Positions 1 to 8,535 of a stretch of DNA of 64,000 nt are shown in pieces (positions within the stretch are counted from its first letter, which is position 1; every line of letters begins with the position of its first letter). Below the pieces are notes generated by a model. That model ran no database searches. It worked only from the letters and a program-made list of their open reading frames with translations, and had not been told where the DNA came from. The position numbers and the translations under genes are program-made. This DNA comes from Candidatus Bathyarchaeia archaeon (GTDB lineage: Archaea > Thermoproteota > Bathyarchaeia > Bathyarchaeales > Bathycorpusculaceae). The stretch spans positions 1,206,490 to 1,270,489 of the forward strand of contig JAVZEV010000001.1 of NCBI GenBank assembly GCA_038873195.1. The letters are read 5' to 3'.

Positions 1-232
1 TTGCTTCTCGAAGTTCTGGAATGCCTGCTGATGGAACATAATGCGTGTAACCGTCATTCAAAGCCTTTACTGCAGCTTCTTTAATGTATTTTGGCGTGTC
101 AAAATCTGGCTCTCCAATTTCCAAGTGTATTACTTCTTTACCTTGCTTTTCGAGCGCTTTTGCCTTCGCAAGCACTTCAAAAGCTGTTTCTGTTCCAAGA
201 GTTTCCATTCTTTTCGCAAAGATGGAGGGCAC
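1..232 (-). CDS. PLP-dependent aminotransferase class I/II, N-terminal part, cut by the window edge
   Basis: The minus strand from a GTG at 232 (or an ATG at 208) reads open to the window edge for about 77 codons. The visible N-terminus carries the family stretch EIGEPDFDTP followed by GYTHYVPSAGIPELRE, typical of archaeal aspartate-aminotransferase-like fold-type I enzymes (AspC/AspB group). The PLP lysine lies outside the window, so substrate cannot be judged. It lies upstream of a glyoxylate/hydroxypyruvate reductase on the same strand, 88 bases away, which would fit a serine or glycine transamination role, but that is inference. Confidence 0.8.
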   Translation of the reverse strand, partial: MPSIFAKRMETLGTETAFEVLAKAKALEKQGKEVIHLEIGEPDFDTPKYIKEAAVKALNDGYTHYVPSAGIPELREA

Positions 233-320
233 TCAAATCACCTTAAACTTGAAAGGAAAAAGACAGTTAAAAAACATTGAGTATTTAACTATTACAGTGT
301 AATTGACAGAAAAATAATGG

Positions 321-1325
321 TTAAAATAGCTTTGACAACGGTCGCACTTTCATTACGTCTGGATTAACAAGGTTCGGTGGTTTCTTCCCCTCAAAGAACG
401 CAATGAGATTATCTGCAACCATCTCAGCCATCTGAGAACGCGTTTCATAACTGGCACTTGAAATATGAGGCGCCACAACCACATTATCCAGTTTCAACAA
501 TGGATTATCCACCGGTGTTGGTTCTTGCTCAAAAACATCAAGTCCAGCACCTGCAATTCTGCCCTCTTTCAAAGCTTGGTACAAGGCTTTCTCGTCCACG
601 ACAGGTCCACGGGCGTTGTTTATTAGATATGCCGTTTTCTTCATGAGTTTGAGTTTTTCAGCATTTATCAAATGGTAAGTCTCTTTCATTAATGGTACGT
701 GGAGACTGACAAAGTCTGATTCCTTCAAAAGCGTGTCCAAATCAACGCGTTTTGCGCCTAAATCTTTTTCCATCTCTGGTCTCGGTATTACATCGTAATA
801 GAGAATTTTCATGTCAAAACCTTTCGCTCTCTTCGCAACTGCATAGCCTATTCTGCCAGCGCCAACTACGCCTATAGTTGCATGGTGAACGTCTCTTCCC
901 TGCATCATTGCTGGATGCCAACTAACCTTCCACTGTCCAGTGCGAACGTACTTGTCGGCTTCGACGACGCGCCGCGCTACCGCCATCAATAAAGCCCAGG
1001 CGAAGTCTGCTGTTGTGTCAGTCAAAACTTCAGGTGTGTTAGTCACGTAAATGCCTCGTTTGGTAGCTTCGGGAATGTCAATGTTGTCGAAGCCCACGGC
1101 CATTTGAGCGACAATCTTCAGTTTAGGTGCGGCATCGAAAACTTCACTGTCTATTTTATCTGACAAAAGCGTGGCAAGTGCATCAACGTTCTTAGCCTTT
1201 TCAATTATGACCTTCTTGGGCGGCGGAGCATATTCAGGCCAAACTTCAGCTTCAAAATACTTCTTTATCTTGTTTAAGCCTCTTTCTGGAATCTCGCGGG
1301 TAACGTAAACTTTTGGTTTCGGCAT
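321..1325 (-). CDS. Glyoxylate / hydroxypyruvate reductase (D-2-hydroxyacid dehydrogenase)
   Basis: 334-residue NAD(P)H-dependent D-2-hydroxyacid dehydrogenase that would reduce glyoxylate or hydroxypyruvate to glycolate or glycerate. The Rossmann motif GAGRIG is at residues 155-160, and the catalytic Arg (NNARG, R239), Glu (EQEP, E268) and His (APHIS, H287) are all present. Length matches archaeal glyoxylate reductase (GyaR). The open frame runs up to 1457, but it would then overlap the divergent glycerate kinase. The ATG at 1325 gives the normal [10 protein letters not shown]-terminus; ATGs at 1328 and 1337 are alternatives. It is back to back with glycerate 2-kinase, the next step from glycerate. 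Phosphoglycerate dehydrogenase is a weaker alternative because no ACT or extra C-terminal domain is present. Confidence 0.88.
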   Translation of the reverse strand: MPKPKVYVTREIPERGLNKIKKYFEAEVWPEYAPPPKKVIIEKAKNVDALATLLSDKIDSEVFDAAPKLKIVAQMAVGFDNIDIPEATKRGIYVTNTPEVLTDTTADFAWALLMAVARRVVEADKYVRTGQWKVSWHPAMMQGRDVHHATIGVVGAGRIGYAVAKRAKGFDMKILYYDVIPRPEMEKDLGAKRVDLDTLLKESDFVSLHVPLMKETYHLINAEKLKLMKKTAYLINNARGPVVDEKALYQALKEGRIAGAGLDVFEQEPTPVDNPLLKLDNVVVAPHISSASYETRSQMAEMVADNLIAFFEGKKPPNLVNPDVMKVRPLSKLF

Positions 1326-1422
1326 CATAATCACCATAGCTTGGTTTGCGCGAAATTCTTTATTAGTTATTGACTTATTACACTTACGCAAAGTAATTTG
1401 CAAAATCAACAATGGGTTAATT

Positions 1423-2799
1423 ATGATAGCAATACAGAACAAGGACCAACTAATCAAAAACGGCGAAACACCGCATAACCAAAAAGCAAGAAAACTAGCC
1501 CTAGAAAGCCTCGAACACGCATTAAAAACAGTCGACCCAAAACAAATAATAAAAACAAAACTTAGAGTGAAAAATTCAACACTTTACGTTGATGGTTATT
1601 CTTTTGATTTAAAGAGATTCAAGAATGTTTACGTGATAGGTGGAGGAAAGGCAAGCGGCACAATGGCTGAAGCCTTAGAACATGTTCTTGGCAACAGAAT
1701 AAAAAGCGGCTTTGTTAACGTTCCTCACGGTAGCCAATACGAAACAAGCATAATAAAACTTCACGGCGCAAGTCATCCTGTTCCAGACGAAGCGGGTGTG
1801 GAAGGAACCCGGCGCATGTTGGAAATAGTAGAAAATGCAGAAGAGAATGATTTGGTCATATGCTTAATCTCCGGGGGCGGTTCAAGTCTCATGCCGTTGC
1901 CGCGTGGCAAAATAACAATCGCTGACAAAAGAGAAATCACTAACGCATTGCTCAAGTGCGGCGCTAACATAAACGAGATTAACACCATCAGAAAGCATAT
2001 TTCAGATTTCAAAGGCGGATGGCTCGCAAAAAAGGCCTATCCAGCCACAATTCTAAACCTCATACTTTCCGATGTGGTTGGCGACCCGTTAGATTTCATT
2101 GCTTCCGGACCAACAGTTCCAGATTCAACTACTTTTAGTGATGCAATAAAGATTCTGGAAAAATATGGTTTGTGGGAAAAAGTGCCTACATCCATTAGGA
2201 AAGTATTGTCCGACGGAAAAAAAGGCGTAATTCCAGAAACTCCCAAAGCAGATAACGAAGCATTCAAGAAAGTTTTTAATGTCGTTGTCGGAAACAACAG
2301 ACTTGCAAGCCAAGCCACATGTGAATACCTCAAATCAAAAGGGTTGAACACGCTTCTGTTGACTGCGACATTGGAGGGCGAAGCGCGACACGTAGGGACA
2401 ATGCTTGCTTCGATAGCACGGGAAGTCAACGCGTCTGGAAACCCAATTCCGAAACCTGCAGTCATAATAGCAGGCGGAGAAACAACCGTCACAGTCACTG
2501 GAAAAGGAAAAGGCGGAAGAAACCAAGAAATAGCGTTAGCCGCATCGTTGAAACTAAAAGAAACGGATGGAGTGGTTGTAGCTTCGCTGAGCACAGACGG
2601 CATAGACGGCCCAACAGATGCTGCTGGAGCAATAGTCGATGGAAAAACGTTAACGAAAGCCGCAGCATTAAGTTTGGCACCAGAAAAATTCCTAGCCGAA
2701 AACGATTCTTACCATTTCTTTTCAAAACTCGGCGATTTAATATTTACAGGACCGACAGGCACAAATGTCAACGATATTTCCTTGATAGTGGTTCTCTAA
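1423..2799 (+). CDS. Glycerate 2-kinase (MOFRL family)
   Basis: 458-residue glycerate kinase of the GCK/MOFRL type, which makes 2-phosphoglycerate from D-glycerate and ATP. Seen in the sequence are the N-terminal glycine-rich segment [14 protein letters not shown], the loop [13 protein letters not shown], and the C-terminal MOFRL region with [10 protein letters not shown] and [14 protein letters not shown]. Length is normal for the family. It is divergent from the glyoxylate/hydroxypyruvate reductase, so the pair could feed C2/C3 acids into lower glycolysis. The ATG at 1423 is about 100 bases from the start of the reductase, so the two share a promoter region. Confidence 0.92.
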   Translation: MIAIQNKDQLIKNGETPHNQKARKLALESLEHALKTVDPKQIIKTKLRVKNSTLYVDGYSFDLKRFKNVYVIGGGKASGTMAEALEHVLGNRIKSGFVNVPHGSQYETSIIKLHGASHPVPDEAGVEGTRRMLEIVENAEENDLVICLISGGGSSLMPLPRGKITIADKREITNALLKCGANINEINTIRKHISDFKGGWLAKKAYPATILNLILSDVVGDPLDFIASGPTVPDSTTFSDAIKILEKYGLWEKVPTSIRKVLSDGKKGVIPETPKADNEAFKKVFNVVVGNNRLASQATCEYLKSKGLNTLLLTATLEGEARHVGTMLASIAREVNASGNPIPKPAVIIAGGETTVTVTGKGKGGRNQEIALAASLKLKETDGVVVASLSTDGIDGPTDAAGAIVDGKTLTKAAALSLAPEKFLAENDSYHFFSKLGDLIFTGPTGTNVNDISLIVVL

Positions 2800-2824
2800 A
2801 GAAAAGTAAAAACAAGGGAACAAA

Positions 2825-3109
2825 ATGACAATAACAGTGAGATTCGTCGGCGCTTTCCGCAGTGTGTCTGGGAAGAGCAAAATTACCATAAAACTCGAAG
2901 AGGAGACGCCATTAAGAAAAATTATAAATAAAATTGTTGAGAAAATGCCTAAGCTCAAGAAAGTTTTGATTGACCCAGAGTTGGAAGACCCGCGACCAAA
3001 CACGCTCATACTTGTTAACGGAAAAGAAATCAGCATCCTCAACGGTCTACAAACTCTTTTAAAAGATGGAGACGAAGTGGTTTTTATTCCCGTAATACAT
3101 GGAGGATAA
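2825..3109 (+). CDS. MoaD/ThiS-family ubiquitin-like protein (SAMP-type)
   Basis: 94-residue beta-grasp protein that ends in His-Gly-Gly. The exposed C-terminal Gly-Gly is the adenylation/thiocarboxylation site of MoaD and ThiS and the conjugation site of archaeal SAMP ubiquitin-like modifiers. It starts MTITVRFVGAFRS, as MoaD proteins do. It lies 25 bases after glycerate kinase and 6 bases before cofE, so it is probably co-transcribed with both. Whether it serves molybdopterin synthesis (a moaE lies at 27981), tRNA thiolation or protein modification cannot be told from sequence. Confidence 0.85.
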   Translation: MTITVRFVGAFRSVSGKSKITIKLEEETPLRKIINKIVEKMPKLKKVLIDPELEDPRPNTLILVNGKEISILNGLQTLLKDGDEVVFIPVIHGG

Positions 3110-3115
3110 ACGTAA

Positions 3116-3886
3116 ATGAGACTTTACGCCGTTAAAACAGAACTTGTGAAAACCGGAGACAACTTGGTTGACATCATCTTGAAGGCGCTGAAAAGGCAGA
3201 ATTTAGAGATAGAAGATAACGATGTGCTGGCAATAACTTCAAAAATCATATCATACGCTCAGAACCGCTTAGTAAACTTAAACGACATAAAACCTTCTGA
3301 AAAAGCGAAAAAACTTGCAAAACGCTTTTCGCTCCAACCCGAATTTGCAGAGCTCATTTTACGCGAAGCAGACAAAATCTACGGAGGCGTAGAGAAAGCA
3401 ATCTTAACACTTAAGGACGAAGTTTTAACCGCTAATGCTGGTATAGACAACAAAAACGCACCAAAGGATTACGTGATCTTGTGGCCTAAAAATCCTCAAG
3501 AATGGGCAAAAAACGTAAAGGAAGAAATAATGCGCAGAACAAGCAAGCTGGTTGCTGTCTTAATTGTGGATAGTGGTTTAGCACCGCTTAGGAAAGGCAC
3601 TGAAGGTTTAGCCTTGGCTGTTGCTGGCTTCAAACCCGTAATAGACCGGAGAGGAGAAGAAGATATTTATGGAAAACCATTAGCTATCACGCACCACGCA
3701 GTTGCAGACGATTTAGCTTCTGCTGCACATCTATTAATGGGAGAGACAACAGAGAAAACTCCAATAGTATTGATTAAAGATGCCCCGGTGGAATTTGACG
3801 ATAACGTCTACAGTTCTGCAGACATGATGATACCATTCAAAGAATGCATTTTCATGAGCAATTTTCTTCACGATTCACGTTATTAA
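3116..3886 (+). CDS. cofE: Coenzyme F420-0:L-glutamate ligase
   Basis: 256-residue CofE, the GTP-dependent enzyme that adds gamma-linked glutamates to F420-0 in the last step of F420 synthesis. Seen are the N-terminal DVLAITSKIISYAQ, the GTEGLALAVAGF loop and ITHHAVADDLASAAHLLMGE, all characteristic of the COG1478 fold; the length matches stand-alone archaeal CofE. It is 6 bases after the MoaD-like gene. Its last 35 bases overlap the 3' end of the convergent membrane-protein gene. It implies that this organism makes F420. Confidence 0.92.
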   Translation: MRLYAVKTELVKTGDNLVDIILKALKRQNLEIEDNDVLAITSKIISYAQNRLVNLNDIKPSEKAKKLAKRFSLQPEFAELILREADKIYGGVEKAILTLKDEVLTANAGIDNKNAPKDYVILWPKNPQEWAKNVKEEIMRRTSKLVAVLIVDSGLAPLRKGTEGLALAVAGFKPVIDRRGEEDIYGKPLAITHHAVADDLASAAHLLMGETTEKTPIVLIKDAPVEFDDNVYSSADMMIPFKECIFMSNFLHDSRY

Positions 3887-4592
3887 AAAAAGAAACAAAA
3901 TTTGTATTCTTCAAAATCTTGAACAAAGTCGTTCCTATCATAGCTGAACCAATTGCAATTATTACTCTTTCCATTGGATAAAGTAAAGCCGTAGCTAACC
4001 ATGTGCCTGTTGCTCCTTTTATATCTGGATAAATAATCACCTCGTAAGTTACCGAACCCGCTATTTGCCCAGCAAGTGTTGAAGTTAAAGATGTTACAAA
4101 AAACGCATAAAGAAGACGTGAATCACTATTTGATTTAAGTTCTTTTATGGCTATGGACTGCAAAGGTGAAATAAGAATAATAAAACCGACTATTTGAAAC
4201 CACAAATATGGCGGATACAGCCACGCGGGTCCAATAACTGGATAGAAGGCTAAAAGAAGAAAAATTAAAAGATAAACAATCACTGACACCATTCTTCTGC
4301 CCCTTGAGACCGCACCACTCAATAATGCCGCAACAACGCCCGCCGCAAAACTCAACAAAGAAAAATAACCCACGGAAATGCCAATTATTCCACCAAGACC
4401 TGCAGATAACACGCCTATGTAAGGTCCAAAAAGCGTGCCTATTATTGGAGCAAAAATTGCAGCGGCAGTGATTGCTTGCCCCGGCAAGCCAATAATTGGA
4501 GAAAATTTTACAACGCCAAAGACAACATATAATGCCGTGAAAGTAACCGCCAAAGCAAGTTCTCGCGTTCCTAATTTTCCATGAATCAACAT
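3852..4592 (-). CDS. ECF-transporter S-component-like membrane protein
   Basis: 246-residue polytopic membrane protein with about six hydrophobic segments and small-residue helices (GLPGQAITAAAIFAPIIG, GVLSAGLGGIIG). This is the look of the S components (substrate-binding subunits) of ECF vitamin transporters. The substrate is not visible, and no ECF ATPase or T component lies next to it. The start is well supported: a strong ribosome binding site, GGAGGG, sits about 12 bases upstream of the ATG at 4592. It is convergent with and overlaps cofE, and divergent from the SAM hydrolase gene at 4656. Confidence 0.65.
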   Translation of the reverse strand: MLIHGKLGTRELALAVTFTALYVVFGVVKFSPIIGLPGQAITAAAIFAPIIGTLFGPYIGVLSAGLGGIIGISVGYFSLLSFAAGVVAALLSGAVSRGRRMVSVIVYLLIFLLLAFYPVIGPAWLYPPYLWFQIVGFIILISPLQSIAIKELKSNSDSRLLYAFFVTSLTSTLAGQIAGSVTYEVIIYPDIKGATGTWLATALLYPMERVIIAIGSAMIGTTLFKILKNTNFVSFFNNVNREENCS

Positions 4593-4655
4593 ACATTGTT
4601 TCCCTCCCTGTACGTGGAAAGTTAATATTTCTTAAACACTTATAAATGATGCATT

Positions 4656-5450
4656 ATGGCTCATGCAATAATTACCTTAACATCAGATTTTGGGATGAGA
4701 GACCCTTACGTGGCGGAAATGAAAGCCGCAATTTTAAGCATCAGCCCAAATGTTACAATCGTTGACATAACTAATGACATAGAGAAGTTCAACACACGAA
4801 TGGGTGCATACGTTCTCGCTTCTGCTGCACCCTACTTTCCCAAAGGCGCAATTCACATAGCAGTGGTAGACCCAAGCGTGGGAACAAAAAGGCGTCCACT
4901 ACTAATACAAACAAAGCAAGCTTTCTATGTCGGACCAGACAACGGCGTCCTTGTCTTAGCGGCAAAAAAACAAGGCATAGAACACATTTACGAGATTACT
5001 AACCGCAATTTCATGCTTCCTAAAGTTTCCACAACATTTCATGGGAGAGATATTTTTGCGCCTGCTGCTGCTTATTTAGCGAACGGAATTTCACCAAAAG
5101 AGTTTGGACCTGAAATCCAGAAAATTGTAACGCCGAAATTTGCGAATGTAACAAAGGGGAAAGAAGGTTTGGTAGGCGAAGTCATTCACGTTGATGACTT
5201 TGGAAATATTATAACAAATTTTGGTGAGAAAGAGCTTAGCTCAGTTAGCGCGAAAGGATATGTAAATATTAAGCTTGGAAATACCCAATTAAAGTTGAAG
5301 CTCTGCAAAGCCTACGCGGAAGCAGAACCACAAGAACTACTAGCTATTATTGGAAGCCACAATTTCTTAGAAATTTCCTTAAACCAAGGAAACGCAGCAA
5401 AAAAGCTCAGAGTTAAAAGCGGCGACAAAATCATACTTTGTCGCTCTTAG
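4656..5450 (+). CDS. S-adenosylmethionine hydrolase (SAM hydroxide adenosyltransferase, DUF62)
   Basis: 264-residue member of the DUF62 / chlorinase-fluorinase superfamily. Archaeal members hydrolyse SAM to adenosine and methionine. Seen are the N-terminal TLTSDFGMRDPYV with the conserved Asp, the segment VVDPSVGT, the GPDNGVL loop and the FHGRDIFAPAAA motif, in family order. Length is typical. The ATG at 4656 lies just after an A/T-rich TATA-like stretch, so the transcript could be nearly leaderless. Its end overlaps the 3' end of the convergent nadM gene by 20 bases. Confidence 0.9.
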   Translation: MAHAIITLTSDFGMRDPYVAEMKAAILSISPNVTIVDITNDIEKFNTRMGAYVLASAAPYFPKGAIHIAVVDPSVGTKRRPLLIQTKQAFYVGPDNGVLVLAAKKQGIEHIYEITNRNFMLPKVSTTFHGRDIFAPAAAYLANGISPKEFGPEIQKIVTPKFANVTKGKEGLVGEVIHVDDFGNIITNFGEKELSSVSAKGYVNIKLGNTQLKLKLCKAYAEAEPQELLAIIGSHNFLEISLNQGNAAKKLRVKSGDKIILCRS

Positions 5451-5964
5451 TCAAATCCCTAAGTCTATTAATGCCATCTATCTCTCTTATGAAAGCAGCC
5501 ACACTTTTCGGGACAAGTTTCTCCCAACTCTCGTCTCTAAGCATCCTTTCCCTTACTTCAGTTGACGAATAAAGCTTTCTTTCATGAAAACGAATTGGTT
5601 TAACCTTGTATCCCGCTTCCATAAAAAGCCGCTTTGTCAAGGATTCGTTGGAATAGACAACATCAAATTTTGGTGTGTAGCCTTCAACGGCTGAAACCCA
5701 CATCATATGCAAGTGCACGTCTGGCACAGGCACAATCCAAACCCGCGAACAGTCAATTTTTGCTTCTTCCAAAGCCTTACGAATCATAGTCAGTCTTTCG
5801 CCAGCGGTGAATGGATTGTTAAGGTTGTGGCTGTATTGTGCACTTCCAATAACGACTATTAACTCTTCAACTTCTTCTAAAATGTCTCTTACGGCGCCTA
5901 AATGACCAAGATGAAAAGGCTGAAAACGCCCAACATAAAGCCCGCGCTTCACCATAAAGCTCAT
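5431..5964 (-). CDS. nadM: Nicotinamide-nucleotide adenylyltransferase (archaeal type)
   Basis: 177-residue archaeal NMN adenylyltransferase, which joins NMN (or NaMN) with ATP to make NAD. The nucleotidyltransferase motif GRFQPFHLGH is at residues 12-21, and the second motif is YSSTEVRERM near residue 132. Length fits the compact archaeal NadM family. ATGs at residues 1 and 4 are both possible starts. nadC, for an earlier step of NAD synthesis, is at 9748, so two NAD genes lie within 5 kb. It follows the ogt gene on the same strand after 22 bases, so the two may be co-transcribed. Confidence 0.93.
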   Translation of the reverse strand: MSFMVKRGLYVGRFQPFHLGHLGAVRDILEEVEELIVVIGSAQYSHNLNNPFTAGERLTMIRKALEEAKIDCSRVWIVPVPDVHLHMMWVSAVEGYTPKFDVVYSNESLTKRLFMEAGYKVKPIRFHERKLYSSTEVRERMLRDESWEKLVPKSVAAFIREIDGINRLRDLTKSDKV

Positions 5965-5986
5965 TCCACCACGTACACATTAGCGC

Positions 5987-6583
5987 CTAAAGCGAATTAA
6001 CATTTACCTTTTTAAGAACAAACTCCACCGGAAAAACCTGCAACTTCTTACCGTTAACTGGAATCTCTCGCTTTACCGCGTAACCACGCTTCTCACGTTC
6101 TAAAAATGCAAGTTTAGCTTTTAAACCTCCACCGTAACCGCCTAAAGTGAAGTCTGAACTGACAACTCTATGGCAAGGAACAAGCGGCGCAAACGGATTC
6201 ATAGCCATCACACGCCCAACACCTCTCGGGCTTCCTCCAGCAACTTTTGCAATTAACCCGTAAGAAGACACGTATCCAACGGGAATCAAAGACGTTATCT
6301 CAATCACTTTTCTGAAATAGTCTGAAAGGTGTTCTGTGCTTAGTGGGAGTTTCTCAGAAACATCTTTTCCACAATATATTTTCTTCAAGGTTTCCAGAAC
6401 ACGTTCAGCAAACGGAGATAGCTTTTCGGAATGTTGAAAAGGCATGTTGAATGGGATGTTCTGTAGAAGATCTTGCCTCACAGTCTCTTCAGCGGAACCA
6501 AACGCTGTTGCAAAAACCTTTTTCTCGTCGCAAGCTACTCCAAACCAAACATTCTCACATCTTTGAATATAAAGACTAATCAT
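5987..6583 (-). CDS. ogt: Methylated-DNA-protein cysteine S-methyltransferase
   Basis: 198-residue O6-alkylguanine-DNA alkyltransferase, a suicide repair protein. The acceptor Cys is C137 in PCHRV; the Arg-finger segment SSYGLIAKVAGG and RGVGRVMAMNP precede it, and LGGYGGGL follows. The first 85 residues form the less conserved N-terminal domain found in archaeal Ogt. A ribosome binding site GGAG lies about 10 bases before the ATG at 6583. It is followed 22 bases later by nadM on the same strand. Confidence 0.93.
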   Translation of the reverse strand: MISLYIQRCENVWFGVACDEKKVFATAFGSAEETVRQDLLQNIPFNMPFQHSEKLSPFAERVLETLKKIYCGKDVSEKLPLSTEHLSDYFRKVIEITSLIPVGYVSSYGLIAKVAGGSPRGVGRVMAMNPFAPLVPCHRVVSSDFTLGGYGGGLKAKLAFLEREKRGYAVKREIPVNGKKLQVFPVEFVLKKVNVNSL

Positions 6584-6682
6584 CTAATTTTTCACTCCTT
6601 TGCATAAAGTAAGAGCATTAGCCATATTTATGAAGTTTGAGTAAGCAATCATCATTTTACATGAAACTTTTGACGGCAAAAA

Positions 6683-6712
6683 CTATAAGGCGTTACACCA
6701 ATTCTAAGTATC
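6683..6712 (+). promoter_or_regulatory. TATA box of the coiled-coil gene, predicted leaderless
   Basis: A TATA-like element (ctataa, 6683-6688) lies about 26 bases upstream of the GTG at 6713. This is the spacing expected if transcription begins at or next to the start codon. No ribosome binding site is seen before the GTG. This is an inference from spacing only. Confidence 0.4.
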
Positions 6713-7045
6713 GTGGAGCATGAAATGGGCGGACCATCCGAACGTGAATTAATGGAGAAACTGAGCAAAATACAGGAAAAGATTCTCAAAACTGAAAAGG
6801 ACATTAACAACGAGTTTGCAAAGATGGAAAAAACCAAACTGGAAGCACTCAAAAAGACAGAAGAAACGAAACGTTCTGCTGACCACGACTTGGAAAAAAT
6901 AGAAAAAGACATAGTAAAATCATCAGACCTTGCTCCAGAGTCTAAACAACGGCTTAGCCAAGAAATTTCTCTGCTGAAAAACGAAATTTTACAAAGATAC
7001 ACTGACCTAAAAACCAGAATCACTCGGGCTCTCTCTCCAAGATAA
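6713..7045 (+). CDS. Small coiled-coil protein of unknown function
   Basis: 110 residues, highly charged (Lys/Glu-rich) and without hydrophobic segments. Almost the whole chain from about residue 10 to 100 shows a heptad-like pattern with Leu/Ile at a/d positions, so it should be a long coiled coil. No enzyme or nucleic-acid-binding motif is visible. It has its own promoter with a TATA box placed for leaderless transcription from the GTG at 6713; an in-frame ATG at 6725 is an alternative start. It stands between ogt (divergent) and the proteasome beta gene (same strand, 158 bases later). I do not recognise a family. Confidence 0.7.
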   Translation: MEHEMGGPSERELMEKLSKIQEKILKTEKDINNEFAKMEKTKLEALKKTEETKRSADHDLEKIEKDIVKSSDLAPESKQRLSQEISLLKNEILQRYTDLKTRITRALSPR

Positions 7046-7203
7046 GCAACAACCCTCAACTTTTTCTTTATCAACTCCTTAATTTTGATGCTACAATAAT
7101 AAAAACGCTAAACTCTCTGTTATTCCTATGAACAATGTGTGAAAACTTTTATGATTAAACTTAATAAGTTGCTTGCGTATATCACGGAGAAAGGTGAGCC
7201 CCA

Positions 7204-7824
7204 ATGGAAAGTGAATCACAACAATCTCAATATCTTTGGATTCCAGGCGCCACAACCGTCGGCGTAGTATGCCAAGACGGCGTTATTTTAGCTTCTGAGA
7301 AACGTGTTTCTTACGGTTATCTTGTCGTCAGCAAAGGCGGCAAAAAAGTTTTCAAATTAACTGACCAAATAGGCGCTGCATGCGCTGGACTCGTTTCAGA
7401 CATGCAAATTCTCGTAAGAGAAGTGGAAGCATACGCGCAACTTTTCAATCTTGACGCAGGCAGACCAATTTCTGTGAGAGCAGCAGCCAAACTAATGTCA
7501 AACCTGCTTTTCGCTCGACGTTTAGCCCCCTTGATTACACAAACAATTGTTGGCGGACTAGATGATGAAGGAGCATCGCTTTACGTGCTTGACATTCTAG
7601 GTTCAGTAATACCTGACAAGTACGCTGTCGTTGGTTCGGGAACAGAAATCGCCATGGGAGTACTTGAAGAATCATACAAAGAAGGCATGACTATGGAAGA
7701 AGCCAAAGACTTAGTCGTAAGAGCAATAAAATCTGCCATAAGTAGAGACATCATGAGCGGCGACGGAATAGATTTCTTACTGATAACCAAGGATGGAATC
7801 CAGGAAGAATCAATAAAGTTCTAA
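7204..7824 (+). CDS. psmB: Proteasome beta subunit with Ala in place of the catalytic Thr1
   Basis: 206-residue 20S proteasome beta-type subunit. It aligns clearly with archaeal PsmB: TTVGVVCQDGVILASEKR, then KGGKKVFKL, GLVSDMQILVRE and VGSGTEIAMGVLEE. Archaeal beta propeptides are cut at Gly-Thr so that Thr1 becomes the nucleophile. Here the boundary reads Pro-Gly-Ala-Thr-Thr-Val-Gly, so residue 16 at the Thr1 position is Ala. The partner residues Glu17 and Lys33 are kept (residues 32 and 48). It is therefore probably a non-catalytic structural beta subunit, with an active beta elsewhere. The site GGTGAG lies 5 bases before the ATG. An alpha subunit is excluded because the alpha N-terminal helix signature is absent. 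Confidence 0.92.
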   Translation: MESESQQSQYLWIPGATTVGVVCQDGVILASEKRVSYGYLVVSKGGKKVFKLTDQIGAACAGLVSDMQILVREVEAYAQLFNLDAGRPISVRAAAKLMSNLLFARRLAPLITQTIVGGLDDEGASLYVLDILGSVIPDKYAVVGSGTEIAMGVLEESYKEGMTMEEAKDLVVRAIKSAISRDIMSGDGIDFLLITKDGIQEESIKF

Positions 7825-7904
7825 AGTGTCCTAATTTTGCAAAAGGTTAAACCTTACAATTAATATATTCCAGCTATTGCTATCAAACGCGGAGAACCAC
7901 ATAA

Positions 7905-8531
7905 TTGTCATTTGAGCTTAGCTTAGAAGAAGGAGAATTCCTCGTTACGCTTGCACGAAAAGCCGTTGAAGAATACCTAAAGAGTAAAAGGCAAATTAGT
8001 CCTCCCAAAAACATTAATGATAAACTAATGCAGCCCTGCGGAGTTTTCGTAACAATCAACAGCATAGAAAGTGGCGAAAAAGAACTGCGAGGCTGCATCG
8101 GCTATCCTTATCCAACCACACCATTAGTTCAAGCAGTTATAGAGTCTGCAATAAGCTCGGCAACTCAAGACCCACGCTTCTATCCACTATCATTAAACGA
8201 ACTTGACAAGGTAGTCTTTGAAGTGAGCGTGCTTACACCTCCGCAGATAATAGAGGTTAAGAAACCAAATGAATACCCCAACAAAATCAAAATAGGCGAA
8301 GACGGACTGATTGTTGAAAGAGGCATGTTTAAAGGGCTACTTCTGCCTCAAGTGCCAGTTGAATGGGAATGGGATGCAGAGGAATTTCTGTGTCAATGCT
8401 GCATAAAAGCGGGCTTATCCCCAGATTATTGGCTTTTGGACGGCACCAAAATTTACAAGTTTCAAGCCATAATTTTTGAGGAAGAGAAACCAAAAGGCAA
8501 AGTGAAACGTAAGGTCCTCGGCGGGAAATAG
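7905..8531 (+). CDS. AMMECR1-domain protein
   Basis: 208-residue AMMECR1-family protein, a fold conserved from archaea to humans. The hallmark LRGCIGYPYP (around residue 64) is present, as is the C-terminal PQVPVEWEWDAEEFL / CIKAGLSPDYW region. Human AMMECR1 is a disease-linked gene, but the biochemical role of the family is not settled. The start is a TTG at 7905 giving MSFELSLEEGEFL, the normal N-terminus. A glycosyltransferase gene follows after 4 bases and is probably co-transcribed. Confidence 0.9.
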   Translation: MSFELSLEEGEFLVTLARKAVEEYLKSKRQISPPKNINDKLMQPCGVFVTINSIESGEKELRGCIGYPYPTTPLVQAVIESAISSATQDPRFYPLSLNELDKVVFEVSVLTPPQIIEVKKPNEYPNKIKIGEDGLIVERGMFKGLLLPQVPVEWEWDAEEFLCQCCIKAGLSPDYWLLDGTKIYKFQAIIFEEEKPKGKVKRKVLGGK

Positions 8532-8535
8532 GTTT

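Noticed and set aside
2037-2603. 188-codon open frame opposite glycerate kinase
   Set aside because: Fully inside a clear glycerate kinase on the other strand; the product is a Ser/Pro-rich shadow.
7046-7203. Small RNA or gene between the coiled-coil gene and psmB
   Set aside because: Only an A/T-rich promoter region and the GGTGAG ribosome site are visible; open frames are very short.
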